From Alteromonas australica (GTDB lineage Bacteria > Pseudomonadota > Gammaproteobacteria > Enterobacterales > Alteromonadaceae): DNA of 64,000 bases. A program made the translations under genes and the position numbers. The stretch spans positions 2,852,001 through 2,916,000 of the forward strand of contig NZ_CP008849.1 in assembly GCF_000730385.1 (NCBI RefSeq), given 5' to 3'. Of this stretch, positions 30,228-39,528 are shown piece by piece (positions within the stretch are counted from its first letter, which is position 1; every line of letters starts with the position of its first letter). The notes below the pieces were generated by a model. That model was not told the DNA's origin, searched no databases, and worked only from the letters and a program-made list of their open reading frames with translations.

Positions 30228-30253
30228 AACGGGAGCAATTAGCTCCCGTTTTT
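30228..30253 (+). terminator. Hairpin terminator inside the yjf operon
   Basis: Arms AACGGGAGC and GCTCCCGTT (9 bp) with a 5-nt loop and a run of five T, 5 nt after the yjfJ stop and 61 nt before the channel gene. All surrounding genes run in the same direction, so it probably lowers downstream expression by partial termination. Confidence 0.8.
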
Positions 30254-30314
30254 CTTAACGTACGGACACCGCCTTCGGGCAAACTGAATAAAAACAAAAA
30301 AGGTGATGTCATCT

Positions 30315-31370
30315 ATGACCTCATGGATAAAAGTACGCAGAATTATGCTGCAGTATTTTGCCGAGTCACGGTGGTACACTATTTTAGGTGCCACTGTTTT
30401 TTATGGAATTTCCAGCTATTGGCTTCTATATGCAGCCGGTGAAAACGACCTTATTGCCCGTGCTGACTTTATATATTGGTTAGCCGTCACAGCGTCAACG
30501 GTAGGCTATGGCGATCTCTCGCCTGTCAGTAGCGCCGGCAAGCTCATTGTGGCGTTTTACGTAATTCCGTTAGGTTTGAGTATTTTCGCCATGGTCATTG
30601 GCCGAATTGCTGCCTGGGTGTCTGAACAGTGGAGAAAAGGATTGATGGGTATGACGAGTTTACAATCGAATCAACATATTCTTGTTATTGGGTGGAATGA
30701 ACAGCGCACCATGTTGTTGTTAAATTTATTGCTTCAAGAACGAGAAGCCATGAGTGTAAAACCGGACATTGTGTTGTGCGTTAAAGCGGACATTACCAAT
30801 CCCATGCCCGGTGTGATTGAATTTGTAAAAGTCGATTCATTCAACAAAGATGAAGACATGGATAGAGCATGCGTAGCAACCGCCCAAACCATACTTGTCG
30901 ATAATCCTCAAGATGACGTGACGATGACAACGGCTTTGTATTGTGCCAAACGTAATCCTGATGCCCATCAAGTCGCCTATTTCAATGACGACAGTTTGGT
31001 TAGCCTATTACAAGAGCATTGCCCTAAAGTGGAGTGCACGCCCAGTGTGGCAGTAGAAATGCTCGCAAAGGCTGCCTTTGACCCAGGTTCCAGTATGCTT
31101 CACCACGATTTACTTAGCGTGGATGAAGGGCAAGCACAATTTTCAGTAAAAATACCGCCAGATAGCCCCAATATTTCAGTCGCGAAGCTTTTTATCAATT
31201 TGAAAAAGCACCACGATGCCATATTTATAGGGTATGCACCAAAGGGGCAAGTAAAGGAAATGGTGGTGAACCCTCCCCTAGAAACTAATTTGTCCCCTAG
31301 CGATACCCTGTTCTATATTGCTGAACGGCGTATTTCGGCAATAAACTGGTCATCACTGAATGCCGAGTAA
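30315..31370 (+). CDS. Two-TM potassium channel with cytoplasmic RCK-like domain
   Basis: About 351 residues. Two membrane helices flank a pore loop with the potassium selectivity filter TVGYGD (in ASTVGYGDLSPVS, near residue 72). A cytoplasmic nucleotide-binding Rossmann region of RCK/TrkA-N type follows (HILVIGWNEQRTMLLLNLL), with a C-terminal TrkA-C-like part. The ATG at 30315 is preferred because AAGGTGAT, close to the perfect anti-SD complement, lies 7 nt before it; GTG 30303 and ATG 30306 are alternatives. It is inserted between yjfJ and the DUF2491 gene, suggesting potassium flux is coupled to this membrane-stress system. Ion specificity is inferred from the filter. Confidence 0.88.
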   Translation: MTSWIKVRRIMLQYFAESRWYTILGATVFYGISSYWLLYAAGENDLIARADFIYWLAVTASTVGYGDLSPVSSAGKLIVAFYVIPLGLSIFAMVIGRIAAWVSEQWRKGLMGMTSLQSNQHILVIGWNEQRTMLLLNLLLQEREAMSVKPDIVLCVKADITNPMPGVIEFVKVDSFNKDEDMDRACVATAQTILVDNPQDDVTMTTALYCAKRNPDAHQVAYFNDDSLVSLLQEHCPKVECTPSVAVEMLAKAAFDPGSSMLHHDLLSVDEGQAQFSVKIPPDSPNISVAKLFINLKKHHDAIFIGYAPKGQVKEMVVNPPLETNLSPSDTLFYIAERRISAINWSSLNAE

Positions 31371-31390
31371 ACCCATGTTAGGAGCACAAA

Positions 31391-32035
31391 ATGTTCAGTA
31401 AACTGTTTAAGAAAAAGACTGAAGATAAACCTAAAACGCCTGAAGTTATGGGGTTGTATTTAGGCGGTTCCTTTGAGCTGGACAACCTAAAAATGTCCTT
31501 ATTAGAACCGTCACTGGTCATTGAAAAATCAGCGCGCTCCCAACTTATTCAAGCGGTGGGTGAAGCGCCTCTCGATACAGGTGGAACCCTGCTACGTTTT
31601 TATACCGATGATGATGGCTTTTTGCAGGTAGTATTAGACGGAGGCATGACTGAAAACCATATTACCGACGTCAAACTTTGGCATTTTTACGAAACTAAAA
31701 CCGTTGGTTCTCAGTCACAATGGGACAACTGTTTAGCATCATTAATTAGCCAACCTACCTATGAAATTGAAGGTTACACTTTTACTCGTGTTTGGGAAGC
31801 CGTAGGTAACGACTCCCCGCCCGTTGCGGTAACAGAAACGACCTACGAAGAGGACGGAGACATCAGTAAAACCGATCAGTTTATGATGCTCTACGAACGT
31901 GAGATTGAAAATGATAGAGTGGAGTCACTACTTGTCGTAGGCGAAGAGAAACAGGTGGGAAACAACCTAGATCGCTGCCTTGTCATCTCAACTGGCTTTG
32001 ATATTCAACCCGCTGATATTACGATTAACGGTTAA
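31391..32035 (+). CDS. yjfK: YjfK-like DUF2491 protein
   Basis: 214 residues, acidic, soluble. It opens MFSKLFKKK and then shows the DUF2491 pattern (MGLYLGGSFELDN, AVGEAPLDTGGTLLRFYTDDDGFLQV). Function unknown; in E. coli yjfK follows yjfJ. It is 20 nt after the channel gene with an AGGAG-type ribosome site (TTAGGAGCACAAA), and 16 nt before the DUF350 gene. Confidence 0.85.
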   Translation: MFSKLFKKKTEDKPKTPEVMGLYLGGSFELDNLKMSLLEPSLVIEKSARSQLIQAVGEAPLDTGGTLLRFYTDDDGFLQVVLDGGMTENHITDVKLWHFYETKTVGSQSQWDNCLASLISQPTYEIEGYTFTRVWEAVGNDSPPVAVTETTYEEDGDISKTDQFMMLYEREIENDRVESLLVVGEEKQVGNNLDRCLVISTGFDIQPADITING

Positions 32036-32051
32036 TAATAAAGGAAACACC

Positions 32052-32468
32052 ATGGAAACAATCATGAACTCATTAGCTGGCCTAGATAATTTTGCGCTTT
32101 ACTTCGGCTTGTCTATTGTTTTTCTCTTCGTGTTTAAGTTGGTCTATGCACTAGTTACCCCCCATGATGAATGGAAATTAGTGAAAGAAGAGAAAAATGT
32201 AGCTGCTGCTATAGGCTTTGCCGGCGCTATAGTGGGTTTTGCTATAGCGTTGGGAAGTGCTGCCTCAAACTCGGTAGCCATAATCGACTTTATCATTTGG
32301 GCTGTGGTGGCGATTATCGCGCAATCTCTCGCCTTTGCTTTGTTGCGATTTACATTTATGCCCAAAATTGCACAACGCATTAATGAAAATGAAGTATCTG
32401 CAGGCGTGATGCTTGCTGGTATGTCCATAGCGGTAGGCCTTTTAAACGCGGCCTGCATGACGTACTAA
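32052..32468 (+). CDS. yjfL: DUF350 membrane protein YjfL
   Basis: 138 residues with four hydrophobic helices in two similar halves (FALYFGLSIVFLFVFKLVYAL; AAAIGFAGAIVGFAIALG; DFIIWAVVAIIAQSLAFALL; GVMLAGMSIAVGLLNAA). This is the duplicated DUF350 fold. Function unknown. The ATG at 32052 with AAGGAAAC upstream is the clear start; earlier in-frame codons lie inside yjfK. It is followed after 10 nt by the DUF1190 lipoprotein gene. Confidence 0.88.
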   Translation: METIMNSLAGLDNFALYFGLSIVFLFVFKLVYALVTPHDEWKLVKEEKNVAAAIGFAGAIVGFAIALGSAASNSVAIIDFIIWAVVAIIAQSLAFALLRFTFMPKIAQRINENEVSAGVMLAGMSIAVGLLNAACMTY

Positions 32469-32478
32469 GGAGGCAACA

Positions 32479-33126
32479 ATGAAAACGGGTTCCTCTAACA
32501 AAACAGATACACCACTAAAAGCACGTAAACGCAGTACAATTAACGTAGCGAAAATGCGTAAAGCGTTCACCCTAAAGCCGTTGGCAGTGGGGGTAGCCGG
32601 AGTATTTCTAAGTGCTTGCGCGGATGAACGTCAAGATGCCACTATTTATACGTCCATTGATGACTGTAAGCAAGATTACCCAAACGCCATAGAAAAGTGT
32701 GAAGCTGCCTACCAAACTGCGGTAGAAGAAGCACAACGCACCAGCCCCCGATTTAATACAGAGTATGACTGTGAGTACGAATTTGGCCCTAACCAATGTC
32801 GTACAGTCAATACCAATAATGGCAGTTTCTTTATGCCATTCATGGCCGGTTTTATGGTGAGTCAACTTTTATCACCCAACCGTTATTACTCTCAACCTCT
32901 TTATACGTCTTACTCGTATAACTCCCCTTTTCGCTCACGATGGATATCAGCCGACGGTTATGTGTTTGATGGCGATATTCGTAAACGCAATTACAAAGTA
33001 CGTTCAGAAACGTTTAAACCTAAACCCACCGTTAATCGCACCATGAAGCGTGGTGGCTTTGGCAGTAGCGTTAGGGCGAAGTCTTCTTGGGGCAGTAGCG
33101 CTCGAAAAGGCAGTTGGGGCGGATAA
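32479..33126 (+). CDS. yjfM: DUF1190 lipoprotein YjfM
   Basis: 215 residues. A basic N-terminus of about 38 residues precedes a hydrophobic run and the lipobox LSAC (near residue 47). The DUF1190 core follows, with DDCKQDYPNAIEKCEAAYQTA and YDCEYEFGPNQCRT carrying four conserved cysteines. The C-terminus is a glycine-, serine- and arginine-rich tail (GGFGSSVRAKSSWGSS). Relatives are YjfM and YgiB of E. coli. It is 3 nt before the glutathionylspermidine synthase-like gene, another pairing seen for ygiB and ygiC. Confidence 0.87.
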   Translation: MKTGSSNKTDTPLKARKRSTINVAKMRKAFTLKPLAVGVAGVFLSACADERQDATIYTSIDDCKQDYPNAIEKCEAAYQTAVEEAQRTSPRFNTEYDCEYEFGPNQCRTVNTNNGSFFMPFMAGFMVSQLLSPNRYYSQPLYTSYSYNSPFRSRWISADGYVFDGDIRKRNYKVRSETFKPKPTVNRTMKRGGFGSSVRAKSSWGSSARKGSWGG

Positions 33127-33129
33127 CAC

Positions 33130-34296
33130 ATGTTCCGTATGCCATGCCAAGCAAGAAAAAACTGGCAGCAGTTGGCCAACGAGTTCGGGTTTCACTTTCA
33201 TACCATGTACGGAGAGCCGTACTGGGATGAAAGTGCTTACTATCAGTTTACACTTGAACAAATTGAAAATGACTTAGAAGACCCCACCGCAGAACTTCAT
33301 CAAATGTGCTTGGCCGCCGTTGATAAAGTGGTGAATGATGAAAAATGGCTCAAGCTGTTTTGCATTCCCCAAGCCCATTGGAGTCTTGTTAAAACGAGTT
33401 GGGAGAATCGCGACCCCAGTTTATATTCTCGTCTTGACCTTGTGTATAACGGCAAAGGCCCAGCAAAATTTCTGGAAAATAATGCGGACACGCCCACCAG
33501 CTTATATGAGTCTGGCTTTTGGCAGTGGTTGTGGTTAGAGCAGCAGGTCAATGCCGGCGTTTTGCCGAGAAATGCAGACCAGTTCAATAGTTTGCAAGAG
33601 AAGTTAGTCCATAGATTGGTCGAGATTGGACAGCACTATGGTATTAATCAAATGCACTTCGCTTGTTGTAAAGATACTGTTGAAGACAGGGGCACTGTTC
33701 AGTATCTACAAGATTGCGCGACAGAAGCTGGCATAAAAAACGACTTTGTCTTTATTGAAGATGTCGGTATCGCCGATACTGGGGTGTTCACCGACTTAAC
33801 GGACGCCCCCATTACCGATTGCTTCAAACTTTACCCTTGGGAATTTATGCTTCGGGAGGACTTTGGAGAATATTTGGATGACGCACAGGTAAATTGGATT
33901 GAGCCGCCTTGGAAATCGATTCTATCGAATAAGGCATTACTCGTTTTGCTTTGGGAAATGTTTCCTCACCACCCAAATTTACTCCCTGCCTACTTCGCCC
34001 AAGATGCGCGTAACAAAGTCACCCAAGGTAAGTGGATAAAGAAACCTATTTTTTCCAGAGAAGGGGCGAATATTTCTAGTATTGAACGTGGCCATGAATC
34101 TAATTTAAGCCCAGGCCCGTATGGAGAAGAAGGATTTGTAGTTCAGGCTTTAGCGCCGTTACCTGTATTTGATGGCAACCATACATTAATTGGAAGCTGG
34201 TTGGTTGATGATATGCCTGCGGGTATTTCTGTACGAGAAGACAGCTCTGCAATAACGCAAGACCTCTCTCGCTACCTGCCCCATGTCATTATATAA
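33130..34296 (+). CDS. yjfC: Glutathionylspermidine synthase-like ATP-grasp protein (YjfC/YgiC)
   Basis: 388 residues resembling the C-terminal synthetase domain of glutathionylspermidine synthase (ATP-grasp fold) and E. coli YjfC/YgiC. Visible features are [15 protein letters not shown] near the N-terminus, [21 protein letters not shown] and HPNLLPAYF in the centre, and [11 protein letters not shown], the nucleotide-binding loop. The amidase half found in E. coli Gsp is absent. YjfC itself has no demonstrated glutathionylspermidine activity as far as I know, so the substrate is open. It is the last gene of the operon. Confidence 0.88.
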   Translation: MFRMPCQARKNWQQLANEFGFHFHTMYGEPYWDESAYYQFTLEQIENDLEDPTAELHQMCLAAVDKVVNDEKWLKLFCIPQAHWSLVKTSWENRDPSLYSRLDLVYNGKGPAKFLENNADTPTSLYESGFWQWLWLEQQVNAGVLPRNADQFNSLQEKLVHRLVEIGQHYGINQMHFACCKDTVEDRGTVQYLQDCATEAGIKNDFVFIEDVGIADTGVFTDLTDAPITDCFKLYPWEFMLREDFGEYLDDAQVNWIEPPWKSILSNKALLVLLWEMFPHHPNLLPAYFAQDARNKVTQGKWIKKPIFSREGANISSIERGHESNLSPGPYGEEGFVVQALAPLPVFDGNHTLIGSWLVDDMPAGISVREDSSAITQDLSRYLPHVII

Positions 34297-34350
34297 ACTG
34301 ACGTTAAGCTAGCCTGATGCAGTGTACCGCGTTGTAGAAAAGGACATGTT

Positions 34351-34890
34351 ATGAAGCCACTATCAGTTCAACTTCGGGTTTTGCTCACCTTAGGCGCCCT
34401 GCTTATCCTCATTGAAGTTATCAACGTTTTTACTGCTAACGCGCTTAATCAATTTGGGGTAATTCCTCGCTCACTTTCCCATTTACCGTATATTTTTAGC
34501 GCGCCTTTCCTGCATGGCTCACCCTCTCACCTTATGGCAAACCTTATTCCCCTCTTGCTTTTTATGTGGCTAACCATGCAGTGGGGTACTCGTACCTTTG
34601 TGATAACCACCTTAAGTGCATTAATGGTAGGTGGTTTAGGTGTGTGGCTATTTGGCAGGGGTGCTATACATATTGGTGCCAGTGGCATGGTATATGGCTA
34701 TTTTGGGTTCTTGGTATTGGCCGGTTTTAAAAGCAAAAAAATCAAATACCTCGTAATATCTGTTCTGGTCGCAGCACTTTACGGTGGCATGCTGGTAGGC
34801 ATTCTTCCAACCTCTAAATTTATTTCTTTTGAATATCACTTATTTGGATTTATTGGCGGATTAATTGCCGCGTGGTACTGGGCACGATGA
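34351..34890 (+). CDS. Rhomboid-family intramembrane serine protease
   Basis: 179 residues with about six membrane helices. The catalytic serine is in HIGASGMVYGYFGF (GxSG motif, near residue 112), and the partner histidine lies in the last helix (EYHLFGFIGGLIAAWY). The HGSPSHLMANLIPLLLF stretch carries the conserved H-x-x-x-N of the family. The ATG is preceded by AAGGACAT. The protease cleaves within membranes; its substrate is unknown. It is 54 nt after yjfC and might be co-transcribed. Confidence 0.9.
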   Translation: MKPLSVQLRVLLTLGALLILIEVINVFTANALNQFGVIPRSLSHLPYIFSAPFLHGSPSHLMANLIPLLLFMWLTMQWGTRTFVITTLSALMVGGLGVWLFGRGAIHIGASGMVYGYFGFLVLAGFKSKKIKYLVISVLVAALYGGMLVGILPTSKFISFEYHLFGFIGGLIAAWYWAR

Positions 34891-34937
34891 AGAGATAACG
34901 TATAATTGGCGCTAACGAAGAGTAATTAATAGACCCT

Positions 34938-35636
34938 ATGACGACAGTACAAAATCAGCCCAAAAATCAGGGATTTTTTGGCAACCTCGCTTTCAACATT
35001 ATCATTCCCGTTGTACTTATGAGCTACGCCAGTTCAGAAGACTACTTAGGCCCTGCTTGGAGTATTGTGGCAGCCCTTAGTTTTCCTATTGGCTATGGTC
35101 TCTGGGACTTAAAACAATCGGGGAAAATCAATGGCTTCTCTATATTAGGTATAGTGAGTGTGCTTCTCACCGGCGGCTTTAGCCTGCTAAAGCTACCTGC
35201 TGAATATATTGCTATAAAAGAAGCGGCCATTCCTGGCTTAATAGGCATTGCGGTATTGGTCACTCAGTATTCCGACAAACCTTTAGTCAAAATGCTAATT
35301 TTAAATGATCAAATCATTAATTGGCCGCACTTAAATCAAGTACTGGATGCTCAAGGAAAACAGGCTGTATTTAAACGAAAAGTCGCGGTAAGTTCATATA
35401 TTGTCGCCAGTTCATTTTTTCTATCCTCAGCCCTTAACTATATTCTCGCCAAGGTTATTTTAGTCAGTGAACCAGGCACAACTGCCTATACAGAAGAGCT
35501 AGGTAGGATGACAGCATTGAGCTACCCTGTCATCGTTATACCCAGTATGGTTTTACTGATTGCCGCACTTTGGTACCTTTTTGCACAAATCAAAAAGATT
35601 ACCGGTGAAGAGCTAGATAACTTTATTAATCAGTAA
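34938..35636 (+). CDS. VC0807-family membrane protein
   Basis: 232 residues with about six hydrophobic helices. The opening [17 protein letters not shown], the [24 protein letters not shown] stretch and the [30 protein letters not shown] segment agree with the VC0807 family as I recall it. That family has no assigned function. It is 47 nt after the rhomboid gene in the same direction. Its end overlaps the end of glsA by 7 nt in convergent orientation. Confidence 0.7.
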   Translation: MTTVQNQPKNQGFFGNLAFNIIIPVVLMSYASSEDYLGPAWSIVAALSFPIGYGLWDLKQSGKINGFSILGIVSVLLTGGFSLLKLPAEYIAIKEAAIPGLIGIAVLVTQYSDKPLVKMLILNDQIINWPHLNQVLDAQGKQAVFKRKVAVSSYIVASSFFLSSALNYILAKVILVSEPGTTAYTEELGRMTALSYPVIVIPSMVLLIAALWYLFAQIKKITGEELDNFINQ

Positions 35637-36568
35637 ACCGACCAACCTATGCGCTTACTTAAAGACGTAAGCGCAGCGACACCTAGCAGAGAGTTTCCAA
35701 CCTTGTTTAATGCTGGCGAAAAGACGCAAATGGAAAATTGCTGGGGAACCACAGCAATTATTCCTCCACCGACCCCACTTTTCCCCGGTAAGCCCACTTC
35801 GAAGGCGAAACTACCTGCTTCATCGTACATACCGCTTGTCGCCAAAAGTGCATTAACTTGGCGATTTTGATCTGCGGTTAACACCTGTTCGTCAGCACAC
35901 ACAGAATAGCCTTTATTAGCTAAGAAATTGGTTGCCCTTGCTAAATCTTCACAACTCATTTCTATAGCGCAATTATGAAAATAACTGTGCAATACATCAT
36001 CAACGTCATTTTCAAAATTGCCGTAGGCCTTCATCAAGTAAGCCATAGCCGCATTTCTAGCTCTATGCTCGAACTCGGAATCCGCTACAGTTTTGTTGGC
36101 TACCACTTCACCGTTGCAGGCCAGCCGGCGTACGAAATCCCGCATACCTATATGCGGTGATGCAAAACGCGACTCGTTCATGTCGCTAATCACCAGCGCC
36201 CCCGCATTGATGAAAGGGTTTCGGGGAATGCCATTCTCATACTCTAGTTGAACCAATGAATTAAACGGTAGACCGGAAGGCTCGCGCCCCACACGCTCCC
36301 ACATGGTTTCACCGTAGTGATTGATAGCTAAAACAAGGTTAAACACTTTCGATATGCTTTGAATTGAAAATGGCGTGCTTGCATCACCTATGGAGGTGAC
36401 CTCGCCGTTTACATCACAAATAGCCAAACCAAATTGGTGCGGACTGACAGAGGCAAGGGCAGGAATATAATCTGCCACCTTCCCCTGCCCCAGCAAGGGC
36501 CTTATTTCGTCATATATGGCCTCAAGCAATTGCGCTATATTTGGCTGTTCACTTACTGACAACGCCAA
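35630..36568 (-). CDS. glsA: Glutaminase
   Basis: Serine-dependent beta-lactamase-fold enzyme that hydrolyses glutamine to glutamate and ammonia. The 312 residues match GlsA/GlsB. Catalytic S-x-x-K lies in [13 protein letters not shown] near residue 66; [11 protein letters not shown] and [12 protein letters not shown] are further family motifs. The start is unusual: the frame begins with TTG at 36568, with AAGGA just before it, inside the last codons of the alkaline phosphatase gene. A second TTG at 36562 has better spacing. This overlap implies coupling to the upstream gene. Confidence 0.95.
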   Translation of the reverse strand: MALSVSEQPNIAQLLEAIYDEIRPLLGQGKVADYIPALASVSPHQFGLAICDVNGEVTSIGDASTPFSIQSISKVFNLVLAINHYGETMWERVGREPSGLPFNSLVQLEYENGIPRNPFINAGALVISDMNESRFASPHIGMRDFVRRLACNGEVVANKTVADSEFEHRARNAAMAYLMKAYGNFENDVDDVLHSYFHNCAIEMSCEDLARATNFLANKGYSVCADEQVLTADQNRQVNALLATSGMYDEAGSFAFEVGLPGKSGVGGGIIAVVPQQFSICVFSPALNKVGNSLLGVAALTSLSKRIGWSVY

Positions 36569-37995
36569 TCTTCCTTGAAGTTACACGTGTCGCTTTTATC
36601 ATCTGAAGGGGTCATTTCAATGTTAGTTTGAATTCCAGAAGACAACACTGGACGTTTATCGATGAAAGAAAATATCTTTTTAGCGATATCTGTATTATCT
36701 ATCTGCCCCATAAATGCGTTGTAACCCGCGCCAAAAGCAAACACCTCTACATCTACACCTGTGTGACCGGTGGATGTCCAGCCTGTATTGGTTTTATCAT
36801 CAAGGAAAGACTTAATGGCGGTATATCGCTCACTTTCCTCTTGCTTAGCAACGTCATCAAAGTGCTTTTTCTCTTCGTCAGTCAACGCAAACCCTAGTGT
36901 CTTTTCTATATAAGCACCCGGCAGTGATTCTCCTGCAATGTCTTTAGCCATAGTGGAAGCGGAAGCATCCAACTTGTGCAAGAAACTGGGTGTCCAACGA
37001 TAGTCTCCTCTCGCGCCTATTGTTAACCCGCCCGTGCTATGGTCGGCAGTTAAAACCACCAACGTATCAGGGTTTTCGCTTACATAGGCTTTAAGATATT
37101 CAATCGTTAACGCGAGGTCGTGCATTTCAGCCATGGCAGACGCGATATCATTGGCGTGCCCTGCCCAATCAACTTGACTTGCCTCTACCAATAAGAAAAA
37201 GCCTTTATCATTTTCTAATTGTCGTATGGCTTGTTTAGTGAGGTATTCAAGGCGATTTTTACGGCTATCGTCTAACACCCAAGGAAGAGCAACCGGCGCA
37301 AATAAGCCAATGACATTGCTTCCAGTGGGTACGCTCGCCAAACGGTTATAGCTATCTGCATATGCATATCCAGCATCTATGAATTGCGCCAGAACATCTC
37401 TGTCTTCTCGTTCAAAATAGCGGGTACCGCCACCTAACATTACGTCGGCAACAAACTCACCGTTTACTCTTACATCATAGAAATCATCGGCAATCGCATT
37501 ATAATTTTTACGGCTTTCATTGTGAGCAATGTAAGAGGCAGGTGTGGCGTGTACGATTTGAGAGGTTACCGCCAGCCCAGTACGCATACCTTTTTGCTTG
37601 GCGTAATGCATCACTGACTGCACCGGTTGCTTATCCACATCGACGCCAATAGCCCCGTTATACGATTTAATGCCTGTTGCCAACGCCGTTGCGGCAGCGG
37701 CGGAATCAGTCACATAACCTGATACCTGTGCAGGATAAGTAGACGCATTTCCTACCAATAAATCATCAAAAACCACCGTTTCAACAATTGCTGTTTTACT
37801 ATCATCAACGTAGTTTCGATACGCCGTGGTGTATGCTGGCCCCATTCCGTCAGCCACCACCATAATGATATTCTTAGGCCCATTAAATTCATTTTTCGTA
37901 GTCGAAACCGTATCGGTATCTGTTGAACTACATGCAGCCAAGGCGACAAGGGTTGCCCCGGCAACAAATGCGGAACGAAGGTTTCGTTTGATCAT
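36553..37995 (-). CDS. Alkaline phosphatase, predicted lipoprotein
   Basis: 480 residues of the PhoA superfamily. The N-terminus is a lipoprotein signal with lipobox LAAC near residue 22, so the enzyme is probably anchored in the envelope. Metal and catalytic motifs are [15 protein letters not shown], the nucleophile serine in [32 protein letters not shown] and STGHTGVDV. It releases phosphate from phosphomonoesters. No convincing Pho box was seen upstream, though a TATAAT lies about 70 nt before the start. The 3' end overlaps glsA by 16 nt. Confidence 0.93.
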   Translation of the reverse strand: MIKRNLRSAFVAGATLVALAACSSTDTDTVSTTKNEFNGPKNIIMVVADGMGPAYTTAYRNYVDDSKTAIVETVVFDDLLVGNASTYPAQVSGYVTDSAAAATALATGIKSYNGAIGVDVDKQPVQSVMHYAKQKGMRTGLAVTSQIVHATPASYIAHNESRKNYNAIADDFYDVRVNGEFVADVMLGGGTRYFEREDRDVLAQFIDAGYAYADSYNRLASVPTGSNVIGLFAPVALPWVLDDSRKNRLEYLTKQAIRQLENDKGFFLLVEASQVDWAGHANDIASAMAEMHDLALTIEYLKAYVSENPDTLVVLTADHSTGGLTIGARGDYRWTPSFLHKLDASASTMAKDIAGESLPGAYIEKTLGFALTDEEKKHFDDVAKQEESERYTAIKSFLDDKTNTGWTSTGHTGVDVEVFAFGAGYNAFMGQIDNTDIAKKIFSFIDKRPVLSSGIQTNIEMTPSDDKSDTCNFKEDWRCQ

Positions 37996-38161
37996 GTATA
38001 ACTTCCCTGAAGTATTAAAAATATCACCGTAACCGTAGAAAAGAAGAACGGTGTGAAAATTTAAAATTATAATATTTGCTCATGACACTATGATGTAATT
38101 TCGCTAGAAGACGAAACTGTGTGCCGAGCAGAGTTTATCGAGGCGGTTAGTGTAAAACAGT

Positions 38162-38202
38162 AGAGGGATTAGCTCAAAACTTTGAGCGCATTTAATCCCT
38201 CT
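38162..38202. repeat. Nested inverted repeat between cheV and the phosphatase gene
   Basis: Outer arms AGAGGGATTA and TAATCCCTCT (10 bp) enclose inner arms GCTCAAA and TTTGAGC (7 bp, 2-nt loop) plus a 5-nt bulge, giving a long near-continuous hairpin. It is 18 nt beyond the cheV stop. The T run after it on the minus strand is poor, so it may be a terminator helper, a processing site or a protein-binding dyad. Confidence 0.6.
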
Positions 38203-38220
38203 TGAAGAAATGAAGGGGTA

Positions 38221-39180
38221 TTAGGTGTTATGAGACGTTAGGTATTCTCTCAGTCGTTGCTGTGCTACATCAACTAGCATGTCTGGTTGAAACTTGGAAA
38301 TAAATCGATTGCATCCAACTTTCTCCACCATAGCATCGTTGAAGCTTCCACTAAGTGACGTATTTAGCGCAATGAAAAGGTCAGACATTCTCGGGTCGCT
38401 TCTCACCTCTGCGGTAAGGCGATAGCCGTCCATTTCTGGCATTTCCGCATCGGTGAACATAAGCAGAATTTCATCACTCGGACGTTTACCTTCATCGGCC
38501 CACTCTTTTAAAAGCGCTAAGGCCTGGGCCCCATTTTTGCGCTCTATAATGGATATACCAAGTTGCTCCAAGGTATCCCTGATTTGCTTTCTCGCGGTAC
38601 TGGAATCATCGACAATCAACACTCTTTTATCGTTAAAGTGATTCACAATTTGGTCGTCTAATACCTCTTCTGAAATAGACGTATCGTAGTCAATAATTTC
38701 TGCTAAGACCTTTTCTACATCAATAATTTCAACAATTTCGTCCTTTCCGGACACAGATACCTGCGTGATAGCGGTAAGGTAATTGGTTTTTCCCATTCCA
38801 GACGGCGGAGGTTGAATGGTTTCCCAAGAAGTATTAACGATACTCATGACTTTACCAATGATAAAGCCCTGAACACTGCGGTTGTACTCGGTAATGATGA
38901 CATTGTGCGCGTCTTCTCCAATGCTTCCCCCACGAAGCTTAATAGCTTGACGCAAATCGATAATAGGGATGGCACTACCTCGGTAGTTCATCACACCCTT
39001 TAGATTTTGGTGTGAACCAGGCATATTGTTGAACGTCGGGATCCCGATGACTTCTTTAATTTTAAACACGTTCATCGCAAAGATATGGCGGGTGCCTAGC
39101 TGAAACATAAGCAGCTCCAACCGGTTTTCACCTACCAACTTTGTCCGTTGATCAACTGAAGAAAGCACACTATTGTTCAT
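38221..39180 (-). CDS. cheV: Chemotaxis coupling-receiver protein CheV
   Basis: 319 residues. The N-terminal half is a CheW-like coupling domain (LMFQLGTRHIFAMNVFKIKEV, then MNYRGSAIPIIDL). The C-terminal half is a response-regulator receiver (RVLIVDDSSTARKQI, phospho-acceptor aspartate in LMFTDAEMPEMDG, lysine in FISKFQPDML). CheV links chemoreceptors to CheA and is tuned by phosphorylation. No other chemotaxis gene is adjacent. The gene is single and divergent from aceA across 348 bp. Confidence 0.96.
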   Translation of the reverse strand: MNNSVLSSVDQRTKLVGENRLELLMFQLGTRHIFAMNVFKIKEVIGIPTFNNMPGSHQNLKGVMNYRGSAIPIIDLRQAIKLRGGSIGEDAHNVIITEYNRSVQGFIIGKVMSIVNTSWETIQPPPSGMGKTNYLTAITQVSVSGKDEIVEIIDVEKVLAEIIDYDTSISEEVLDDQIVNHFNDKRVLIVDDSSTARKQIRDTLEQLGISIIERKNGAQALALLKEWADEGKRPSDEILLMFTDAEMPEMDGYRLTAEVRSDPRMSDLFIALNTSLSGSFNDAMVEKVGCNRFISKFQPDMLVDVAQQRLREYLTSHNT

Positions 39181-39528
39181 TGTCGCTCACTTATTACACC
39201 ATTTTAAACTTATCGCACAAATGCTTTAAGGTACCTCGCATTTGCGGGTAAGCCTATTACCCTTTGTGCTAATAAACTGCATAAAGAATAGACAAAGCCG
39301 CATTTTTTACGAATATCCTTTTCTCTCTTTCACTCCCAAATGCGGTTTCAAGACGCCAATTCTCGCACCGACCGCATAGCAACATTCACCAAATAAATGA
39401 CCGCAATGCAAATTATATATTTCTATTATCTCAATCGGTTCTCTAGGATGAAATGGAACTTAAGGAAACGCCCTACTGCGTGACCCTAATAACCTAAAGA
39501 ATTTTAATTATAGTCGGGAGAAACGCTC
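39181..39528. promoter_or_regulatory. 348-bp divergent regulatory region between cheV and aceA
   Basis: No gene or RNA recognised. Near the cheV side are the interrupted dyad GCACAAA...TTTGTGC (39215-39270) with an inner GGGTAA/TTACCC pair. On the aceA side an AT-rich block (around 39411-39430, ATTATATATTTC) could hold the promoter. A clear GGGAGA ribosome site precedes the aceA ATG at 39529. I could not fix -35/-10 pairs with confidence. Confidence 0.4.

Noticed and set aside
38040..38100. Pho box before the alkaline phosphatase gene
   Set aside because: Only one TGTCAT half-site is visible; the second repeat at the proper distance is absent.
39190..39240. FliA (sigma-28) promoter for cheV
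   Set aside because: TAAAG and GCGATAA are both present but only a few nt apart, far shorter than the required spacing.
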